From Alcaligenaceae bacterium UBA6179 (GTDB taxonomy: Bacteria > Pseudomonadota > Gammaproteobacteria > Burkholderiales > Burkholderiaceae_B): a DNA stretch of 5,765 bases. The DNA is taken from contig DITR01000199.1 of the NCBI GenBank assembly GCA_002422175.1, forward strand, positions 35,045 to 40,809, given 5' to 3'. Shown piece by piece: positions 5,607 through 5,765 of the stretch (within the stretch, counting starts at the first letter, position 1; the number at the start of each line of letters is the position of its first letter). Under the pieces are notes generated by a model that worked only from the letters and a program-made list of their open reading frames with translations, did not search any database and was not told where the DNA came from. The translations under genes were made by a program, and so were the position numbers.

Positions 5607-5765
5607 TCAGAACACCCCGCGAGTCTTTTGTATTGCAAATCAAAAAGGCGGCGTGGGGAAAACCACAACAGCAATTAACCTTGCCGCTGCATTATCAAAA
5701 CTAAAACAACGTGTTTTATTAATTGACCTTGACCCACAGGGCAATGCAACAATGGGTAGTGGTAT
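5590..5765 (+). CDS. parA: Chromosome partitioning ATPase ParA (Soj), 3'-truncated by the window edge
   Basis: A deviant Walker-type ATPase that binds DNA nonspecifically on the nucleoid and moves ParB-parS complexes, separating newly replicated origins. Only the first 58 residues are in the window. After a short leader, FCIANQKGGVGKTTTAINLAAAL carries the deviant Walker A with its signature lysine (KGGVGKT), and LIDLDPQGNATMGSG is the conserved A' segment typical of chromosomal ParA. The start at 5590 overlaps rsmG by 17 bases in a different frame; 5593 is an equally acceptable Met. parB is expected just to the right. Two parS sites in the same window support a chromosomal ParABS system rather than a MinD-like or plasmid paralogue. 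Confidence 0.95.
   Translation, partial: MMVINSQNTPRVFCIANQKGGVGKTTTAINLAAALSKLKQRVLLIDLDPQGNATMGSG

Noticed and set aside
1..5765. Mobile element, CRISPR array, defence system or unknown protein family
   Set aside because: All five coding regions are recognised conserved genes, and no repeat-spacer pattern, transposase or integrase motif, or long terminal repeat was seen. The novelty, if any, is in the origin architecture.

Overview
The window is a piece of bacterial chromosome that looks like a replication-origin and partition locus. It is AT-rich by eye (no GC content was computed). Protein wording in MnmG (LPCWITHTNE, AIEYDYFDPR, EYLLSDLLRRPDVSYD), RsmG (a C-terminal RCLVW) and ParA (IDLDPQGNATMGSG) reads most like a betaproteobacterium. 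A low-GC member of Burkholderiales is my best guess, but this is recall of family sequences, not a search, and a gammaproteobacterium is not excluded.

Layout, left to right: (1) bases 2-1285, the 3' nine-tenths of mnmE, entering from outside the window; (2) bases 1286-1531, a gene-free stretch with DnaA boxes ending in a perfect TTATCCACA followed by GGGC and a very AT-rich segment, a plausible DNA unwinding element; (3) bases 1532-2698 on the minus strand, a PLP-dependent aminotransferase of the YbdL type; (4) bases 2699-2982, a second gene-free stretch with an AT-rich part, a regular array of six DnaA boxes or near-boxes at 11-12 bp spacing, and a near-perfect parS site; (5) mnmG, rsmG and the start of parA, tightly packed on the plus strand and apparently one operon, with a second parS-like site inside the end of mnmG.

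MnmE and MnmG form the complex that modifies the wobble uridine of certain tRNAs. RsmG methylates 16S rRNA. ParA, with an expected parB just past the right edge, segregates the newly copied origin by acting on ParB bound at parS. The gene order mnmE / mnmG-rsmG-parA is a well-known origin-proximal neighbourhood. The unusual part is the arrangement: two DnaA-box clusters flank a metabolic aminotransferase gene, which suggests a bipartite origin whose spacer gene is not dnaA. I see no mobile element, CRISPR array, tRNA, rRNA or unknown protein family. The interest of the window lies in its non-coding DNA.
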